Positions 15,536 to 19,839 of a stretch of 19,839 nucleotides of DNA are shown here, piece by piece (the first letter of the stretch is position 1; each line of letters begins with the position of its first letter). The notes beneath the pieces were generated by a model. That model had not been told where the DNA came from. It saw nothing but the letters and a program-made list of their open reading frames with translations, and ran no database searches. Location: contig JAEDNW010000027.1 in assembly GCA_016302315.1 (NCBI GenBank), forward strand, positions 1-19,839, given 5' to 3'. This DNA comes from UBA1724 sp016302315. GTDB lineage: Bacteria; Verrucomicrobiota; Lentisphaeria; Oligosphaerales; Oligosphaeraceae. A program made the translations under genes and the position numbers.

Positions 15536-17755
15536 TCAGGCAGGAATCGTGACGTCAGATTCCAGGAGCTTGAAGATGCGGGTGAGGGAGTGGATGAAGC
15601 CCAGGAGCATGGTCTGGCCTTCGTCCTTGCGCTCTTCCCGGAAGGCCTCCATGATGGCCACGGTCTTTTCGGAGTGCTCCAGCAGGCCGATGGCGGCCAG
15701 CATTCCCTTGAGGCGGTGGAGGAGGGCCAGGGTCTCCTGGGCGTTGCCCTGCTGGGCGTAGCTGCCCAGGTTGTCCAGCAGCGGGCGCCAGTCGGTAAGG
15801 GTCTGGGCCAGGAGCATCTTGATCTCTCCCAGGGAAAGCTGGTATTGCTCCCGCATGAAGGTGTGCATCCGGCGGACGGTGGCCACTTCCGGGGCTTCGG
15901 CCATATCCTGGTGGTCGTCCCGCAGTTCCCGTTCCGGGGTGATGCCCAGGGCGTCGGCGATGCAGAGGAGGAGCTGATCCCGCTCGAAGGGCTTGGGGAT
16001 GAAGCCGGTGGAGCCGGCCCCCAGGGCCTTTTCCACATCCTCCTGGTAGGCGGAGGCGGTGAGGGCCACAATGGCGGTGGTGGCGGCGTCCGGCAGCTTC
16101 CGGATTTCCCGGATGGCGGTGTAGCCATCCATGATGGGCATCTGGATGTCCATGAAAATCAGGTCGAAGTGCTGCTGGCGGCACAGCTCCAGGGCCTCCC
16201 GCCCATTTTCGGCGGTGCGGTAGGGCAGCCCCACGGACTGGCAGATGGTTTCCAGGAGGAAGAGATTGGTGAGGGTGTCGTCCACCAGGAGGGCCCAGTG
16301 CTTCTTCAGTTCGGCCCGGGGGAGTTTTACGTGGTAGAGGTCGGAGAGATGGACCTGTTCCTCGGGCTTGGAGGGCTGGCAGCGCAGGGTGAAGAAGAAG
16401 CAGCTTCCCTCCCCGGGATTGCTCTTCACCTGGAGGGTTCCCCCCAGCAGCTCCACCAGGGCGTGGGAGATGGTGAGGCCCAGCCCTGTGCCGCCATAGC
16501 GCCGGGCGATGGAGACCCCGGCCTGCTCGTAGGGACGGAACAGATGCTCCTGCTCGCTGTGGGTCATGCCGATGCCGGAGTCCCGGACGGCGAAGTCCAC
16601 CTGGAGATCTCCGTCGTCCCGTCCGGTCACCCGGATTTCCAGCACCACCTCTCCGTGCTCCGTGAACTTCACCCCGTTGCCCAGGAGATTGTCCAGGATC
16701 TGGCGGAGGAGGGAGGGATCCGTGCGGAGGATGAGGGGGCCTTCCCCGGGGAAATCCAGCTGTACCCGGAGGGACTTCCGCCGGGCGGCCTGGCGGGCCA
16801 GGTCCACCCGTTCCTGGGCGAAGGTGCGCAGATCGAAGGTGACGGGGGAGGGGGCCAGCTTTCCGGCCCGGAGCTTGGTGAAATCCAGGATTTCGTTGAG
16901 GACGTGGGTGAGGCCCTTGGCGCTGGCGTCCACCAGGCGCAGATACTGGCGCTGCTGGTCGTTGAGCTGGGTCGCCTGAAGACTGGAAATGAAGCCCAGC
17001 AGCCCGTTCATGGGGGTGCGGATTTCATGGGACATGGTGGCGATGAAGCGCTCCCGGGACTGGGCCTCCTTCCGCACCCGGCGCAGCAGCTCCTCCAGCC
17101 CCTGGGCCAGGAAGGGATCCTCCCCGGCGCCCGGCTGTCGCAGCCCGGAGGTGCCTCCCTCCAGCAACTGCTCCGTGGGCAGGGAAAGGTAGTTGCCCAG
17201 GGTGCGCCGCTGGAATTCCCGCTGCCGCCACAGGGAGAACGCCATCCAGCCTGCCGCCGCCAGGAGGGGCAGGGGCCAGAGGATGGCCAGGGCCAGGGCA
17301 CCCCAGGAACGGCGGAGAAGACGCTCCAGCGCCTGGGAACGCTGGGCGTCGGCCTGGGCGAAGAGCTGGTGGAGTTCGTCCAGCAGCCGGGTGTGGTCCC
17401 GTGCCTCTGTCAGGGGCGGCAGTCTTTCCTCCAGCGCCGCATGGAAGCGGGAAAGCTCCTGGTAGGTGCCTTCGGGGAGGATTCCCTCCCAAAGGGAGAG
17501 CCTCTGGAGGCGTTCCTCCTGGCGTGTCTGCTCCTTGAGGAGGGCCTCCCGGAGCTGGCTGCGGCGGTCGATGCGTCCGGTGCGCTGGGCATCCATGGCC
17601 ATCTGGGCCAGAAGCAGTTCCTGGCGCCAGCCTTCCTGGAGCTGGGTGAGGGTCAGGACGGCCTGGTGGCGCTCCCCTGCCCCGGGCACAAGCCATGCCG
17701 CCAGAAGGACCACCAGCAGGAGATACGCCAGAAGGCAGGCGAGCCGGAGGCGCAT
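15536..17755 (-). CDS. membrane hybrid sensor histidine kinase with REC and HPt domains
   Basis: 739 residues from ATG 17755, placed just before the first membrane segment; an ATG at 17782 is also possible. Two membrane segments (about 5-23 and 152-176) enclose a roughly 125-residue, largely helical extracytoplasmic sensor. The kinase follows: HisKA with His243 in MSHEIRTPMNG, N box LDNLLGNGVKFT (about 355-365), G1 DSGIGM (392-397), G2 GGTGLGL (421-427). The receiver has Asp492-Asp493, phospho-acceptor Asp536 in MDIQMP, Thr566 and Lys588 (PKPF). The C-terminal HPt domain carries His680 in LLHRLKGMLAAIG. All phosphorelay residues are present (His243, Asp536, His680), but no separate response regulator lies in the window. 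Ligand unknown. It precedes the helicase gene by only 20 bases, suggesting co-transcription with the DNA-repair-like pair. Confidence 0.92.
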   Translation of the reverse strand: MRLRLACLLAYLLLVVLLAAWLVPGAGERHQAVLTLTQLQEGWRQELLLAQMAMDAQRTGRIDRRSQLREALLKEQTRQEERLQRLSLWEGILPEGTYQELSRFHAALEERLPPLTEARDHTRLLDELHQLFAQADAQRSQALERLLRRSWGALALAILWPLPLLAAAGWMAFSLWRQREFQRRTLGNYLSLPTEQLLEGGTSGLRQPGAGEDPFLAQGLEELLRRVRKEAQSRERFIATMSHEIRTPMNGLLGFISSLQATQLNDQQRQYLRLVDASAKGLTHVLNEILDFTKLRAGKLAPSPVTFDLRTFAQERVDLARQAARRKSLRVQLDFPGEGPLILRTDPSLLRQILDNLLGNGVKFTEHGEVVLEIRVTGRDDGDLQVDFAVRDSGIGMTHSEQEHLFRPYEQAGVSIARRYGGTGLGLTISHALVELLGGTLQVKSNPGEGSCFFFTLRCQPSKPEEQVHLSDLYHVKLPRAELKKHWALLVDDTLTNLFLLETICQSVGLPYRTAENGREALELCRQQHFDLIFMDIQMPIMDGYTAIREIRKLPDAATTAIVALTASAYQEDVEKALGAGSTGFIPKPFERDQLLLCIADALGITPERELRDDHQDMAEAPEVATVRRMHTFMREQYQLSLGEIKMLLAQTLTDWRPLLDNLGSYAQQGNAQETLALLHRLKGMLAAIGLLEHSEKTVAIMEAFREERKDEGQTMLLGFIHSLTRIFKLLESDVTIPA

Positions 17756-17821
17756 GGGCCGGGAAAGGGAGGGAAGGGGCATGGGCGAAAGAGGAAGGGG
17801 AGAGGGAGGGAGAACGAAAAC

Positions 17822-17862
17822 GGGCATCCCCCCGGGGCGCATGGGCCGTTGGGGGAGTGCCC
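17822..17862 (-). terminator. hairpin terminator between the surface-repeat gene and the kinase
   Basis: GGGCA+TCCCCC (from 17822) pairs with GGGGGA+G+TGCCC (to 17862), an 11-bp stem with one bulged base and a loop of about 18 bases. On the minus strand the stem is followed by GTTTTCGTT. It lies about 145 bases after the surface-repeat gene stop and about 67 bases before the kinase start. It probably separates the two transcription units, so a kinase promoter would have to lie at or below it; I cannot pick one. Confidence 0.5.
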
Positions 17863-17945
17863 GCTGGAATGGCTGGTATGGGGCGGCGTCGCACACCTTC
17901 TTCCGCCAGGGCAGAAGGGGGGGGCGCCGGAGTGGTGTCCCGTCC

Positions 17946-17994
17946 CCGGAGGCGGGCCTATCCCCGGGAGAAGCGGTGGGGAGCGGGCCTCCGG
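17946..17994 (-). repeat. 8-bp inverted repeat just past the surface-repeat gene
   Basis: CCGGAGGC (17946-17953) and GCCTCCGG (17987-17994) are exact inverted copies separated by 33 GC-rich bases, starting 12 bases after the stop codon. There is no T run. It may be a 3'-end hairpin, but in such GC-rich DNA an 8-bp match could be chance. A G8 tract lies nearby, near 17920. Confidence 0.25.
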
Positions 17995-18005
17995 CGGGGG
18001 GGACC

Positions 18006-18545
18006 CTAGAAGCACATATTGATGAAGGGGAAGAAGGGGAGGGTGGACTTGGTGGCGATGTTGATCAGGCCGATCTGCACGCCTTCCAGGTATTCGGTGT
18101 AGTTCACCAGTCCCAGCTCCAGTCCCCGGAATTCCAGGGAGGTATTCACCAGTCCCACCTGGATGCCGCAGGCCCGGCTGTTGGTGGAGTTCACGGCGCC
18201 CAGGATGATGCCGCTGGCGGTGTCGGCGAGATTCACCACGCCCAGCTGGAGTCCGGAGAAGGAGCCGCTGTTGCTGTTAAAGAGGTTCACCTGGAGGGCG
18301 GCCACCCGGGCTTCCAGATCCGCGCCCTGTTCCCGGGTGATGGAGACCAGGCCTAGGTCGATGCCCGTGATCTGGCAGTTGCTGCCGTAGGGCAGATTCA
18401 GCTTCAGGCCGGAGATGGTGATTTCCGGGGGAACCAGCTGCAGTTTCGGGGACCAGATGCTCAGCTGGAGGGCAGTGTTGTCGAAGGCCGGCAGGCTGAG
18501 GGCGGCGAAGAGCAGGAGGACAAGGGTCAGGAGGGCTTTCTTCAT
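18006..18545 (-). CDS. small exported surface-repeat protein (LA_2272-like)
   Basis: 179 residues with a clear signal peptide (MKKALLTLVLLLFAALSLPA). The mature part is built of short repeats with the pattern Gly-x-x-x-Gly-hydrophobic-Val/Ile-Asn: SGLQLGVVN (97-105), SGIILGAVN (111-119), CGIQVGLVN (126-134), RGLELGLVN (140-148) and EGVQIGLIN (154-162). There are degenerate copies at 60-68 and 82-90. The period is 14-15 residues, as in LA_2272-type surface-repeat proteins, and suggests a small beta-solenoid or beta-sheet stack. Function of the family is not known to me; an outer-membrane or surface location is inferred from the signal peptide. The ATG at 18545 is chosen because the open frame above it has no signal-like sequence and the start has ACC-ATG. 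It probably forms its own transcription unit. Confidence 0.8.
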   Translation of the reverse strand: MKKALLTLVLLLFAALSLPAFDNTALQLSIWSPKLQLVPPEITISGLKLNLPYGSNCQITGIDLGLVSITREQGADLEARVAALQVNLFNSNSGSFSGLQLGVVNLADTASGIILGAVNSTNSRACGIQVGLVNTSLEFRGLELGLVNYTEYLEGVQIGLINIATKSTLPFFPFINMCF

Positions 18546-18817
18546 GGTAGGAAAGGATCCGGAGGGTTGCAGGGGAAACAGGGAGGAAAAGGACAGGAAC
18601 AAAACCCCTTCCGGCAGGCCGCCCCTCCCCTGGCAGACACCGGAAGAAGGAGGGAGTACGCCCCGGAGGGATTCCCGAAAAAACGTCACTGCTAAAATTA
18701 ACCCCCTTTTCCTGTTTTGCCCCCCTCCTGACGGCATTTTTACACGGGATGTGGGACATGGGACGCGGGGAGAAGAATCCATGCCCTTCCATTTTATCGA
18801 AGGGGGGGGCGGCGTGG
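18546..18817. other. 272-base intergenic region
   Basis: No gene is seen. An AT-richer patch around 18665-18735 is the most likely place for the surface-repeat gene promoter, but I find no pair of -35/-10 boxes of reasonable quality. CCCTTC (18784-18789) and GAAGGG (18799-18804) form a 6-bp hairpin 14 bases after the nucleoside hydrolase stop, without a following T run; it is a weak terminator candidate. Confidence 0.4.
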
Positions 18818-19783
18818 CTAGTGGAGCCAGGGCTCCAGCCACTGGGCATATTGGTCGTCGGGGGAGTTTTTTACCACATAGCGGTGGGGACCGTCCTGTC
18901 GGGGGAGGAAGTCATTTTCCCCGGTGTCGGGGTGAAGGAAGGCGGTGCCCCGGACGGTGTCGTAGCGTCCGTTTTCGGGGGAGATGACGCCGGCGGCCAG
19001 GAGGACCAGGAGGGGATCCCAGCAGAAGTGGGTCTGGTGGCGGGGGGGTGGCAGCTTGGCGCCGCCCAGGGAGTAGGCGGGGTGCTGGTGATAGTCCTCC
19101 ATGGCGCATCTCAGGAGGTCGTCCTGGGGGAGGCCGACGCCGGCGAGGATGGTGTGCCCCACCTCGAATCCCAGGAAGGTGACGGGGGTGGGCCAAAGGC
19201 GAAGCACTGTGTCGCTGGCGGCGATCAGCCTGGGGTTGCCGCAGGCCCCCGCCACATTGTATTCCCGCCCCCGGGGCCATTTTCCGGCCATTATCCACAG
19301 ATGGGCGCATTTCTGGGCCACCAGCTCCCGGCCGGAGAGGGGGGAGATGGCGTCGGGGGGACTCTCCAGGAGCTCGGCCAGATTTTCCGTGAAGCCGATG
19401 GAGAGGAGATGGAGTCTCTCCGGGGCGGCGGCCAGGAGGGTGCGATAGAGGGCCGCAGGCTGGGGGGCTTCCTCGTTCCCCGCATATTTGGAGGGGAGGG
19501 CGGCCAGACGCTTCTGGTAGCTGGGGCCCGAGGAGGTCTCCTGAATGGCCTGGCGGGTGACGGCTACCGGCACATCCACTCCATGGGCCAGGAGAAAGGC
19601 GTCCACGGAACGGACACTCTCCGGGAAGGAGGCGTTGAGGCAGACCCCGTGGAGGGTGACAAAGCGGTGCTCCTGGAGGCGCAGAAGGACCCGGAGGGCC
19701 ATCACGTCGTCCACATCGGTGAACCAGTCGGTGTCCAGCACCACGTGGCGGGGGGAAGGCGGAGGAGGAGGGAAGGAAGTCAT
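18818..19783 (-). CDS. inosine/uridine-preferring nucleoside hydrolase family protein
   Basis: 321 residues, no signal peptide. The N-terminal Asp cluster DTDWFTDVDD (Asp17, Asp19, Asp23, Asp25, Asp26) is the calcium-binding signature of the IUNH family, which splits the N-glycosidic bond of ribonucleosides. REYNVAGACGNP (Asn176) matches the substrate-binding EFN region, and CWDPLLVLLAAG (Asp256) supplies the last metal-binding Asp. Length is normal for the family. The usual DPEAA stretch after EFN is replaced by ACGNPRLIAAS, so nucleoside specificity, or activity on another N-riboside, is uncertain. The ATG at 19783 has CCCC before it, but no in-frame stop is visible between it and the window end, so the gene could start further right. 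It may belong to a unit that begins outside the window. Confidence 0.82.
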   Translation of the reverse strand: MTSFPPPPPSPRHVVLDTDWFTDVDDVMALRVLLRLQEHRFVTLHGVCLNASFPESVRSVDAFLLAHGVDVPVAVTRQAIQETSSGPSYQKRLAALPSKYAGNEEAPQPAALYRTLLAAAPERLHLLSIGFTENLAELLESPPDAISPLSGRELVAQKCAHLWIMAGKWPRGREYNVAGACGNPRLIAASDTVLRLWPTPVTFLGFEVGHTILAGVGLPQDDLLRCAMEDYHQHPAYSLGGAKLPPPRHQTHFCWDPLLVLLAAGVISPENGRYDTVRGTAFLHPDTGENDFLPRQDGPHRYVVKNSPDDQYAQWLEPWLH

Positions 19784-19786
19784 GGG

Positions 19787-19839
19787 GAGGAATGGCGCGG
19801 GAGGAATGGCGCGGGAGGAATGGCGCGGGAGGAATGGCG
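19787..19839. repeat. 14-bp tandem repeat array at the right edge
   Basis: GAGGAATGGCGCGG is repeated without error at 19787-19800, 19801-19814 and 19815-19828, then 11 bases of a fourth copy reach the window end. The array lies 4 bases upstream of the nucleoside hydrolase ATG, so it forms its leader or, if the gene starts further right, its coding sequence. Fourteen is not a multiple of three, so copy-number change would shift any frame across it. On the transcribed strand it supplies repeated pyrimidine-rich blocks (CCATTCCTC). Total copy number cannot be seen here. Confidence 0.85.

Noticed and set aside
19787..19839. CRISPR array
   Set aside because: The units are directly abutting 14-mers without spacers, and no cas genes are present.
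1..19839. tRNA, rRNA, insertion sequence, integrase or phage genes
   Set aside because: None could be recognised: no cloverleaf-like structure in the gaps, no transposase or integrase motifs, and no terminal inverted repeats flanking a gene.

Overview
All eleven confidently called genes lie on the minus strand, so the text below runs from high to low coordinates, the direction of transcription. The DNA is GC-rich. Seven of the eleven products begin with a Sec-type signal peptide, and the window holds GH123-like (DUF4091) proteins, a GH42-like protein and an LA_2272-type surface-repeat protein. This combination suggests a polysaccharide-degrading member of the Verrucomicrobiota/Lentisphaerota or a relative. 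That placement is inference from gene content; the window has no rRNA or other phylogenetic marker.

Region 1 (19839-17822): a 14-bp tandem array runs off the right edge. It is followed by an inosine/uridine-type nucleoside hydrolase (19783-18818), a 272-base gap, a small exported pentapeptide-like surface-repeat protein (18545-18006), and a hairpin at 17862-17822 that looks like a terminator.

Region 2 (17755-12889): a tight three-gene unit. It holds a membrane hybrid histidine kinase (HisKA, HATPase, REC, HPt), then 20 bases later an XPB/Rad25-type SF2 helicase. The helicase overlaps by 7 bases a DUF790 protein, the family of the archaeal XPB-partner nuclease Bax1. This resembles an archaeal-type XPB-Bax1 helicase-nuclease pair in a bacterial setting, apparently co-transcribed with a signalling kinase.

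Region 3 (12758-272): six consecutive genes for exported carbohydrate-active proteins. Three are tandem GH123-like (DUF4091) paralogues, all keeping the adjacent Asp-Glu pair expected at the active site. Then come a large GH42-like beta-galactosidase-type protein, a TIM-barrel glycosidase-like protein with a QDEP motif, and an acetyl-xylan-esterase-family (AXE1) esterase. Together they look like a locus for breaking down an acetylated, amino-sugar- or galactose-containing glycan outside the cytoplasm. No transporter or local regulator is visible. The first GH123-like gene is broken at a run of eight Gs (frameshift, slippage or sequence error). Hairpins after the first GH123-like gene and before the esterase gene could divide the transcript into separately stable segments.

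Region 4 (271-1): the end of the esterase gene lies in an AT-rich patch with two exact 17-bp repeats and a good leftward sigma70-type promoter. A 15-bp-stem hairpin follows, and then possible small coupled reading frames that leave the window.

A feature common to the whole window is that no start codon has a recognisable Shine-Dalgarno sequence. Ten of the eleven starts are directly preceded by CC in a pyrimidine-rich leader.
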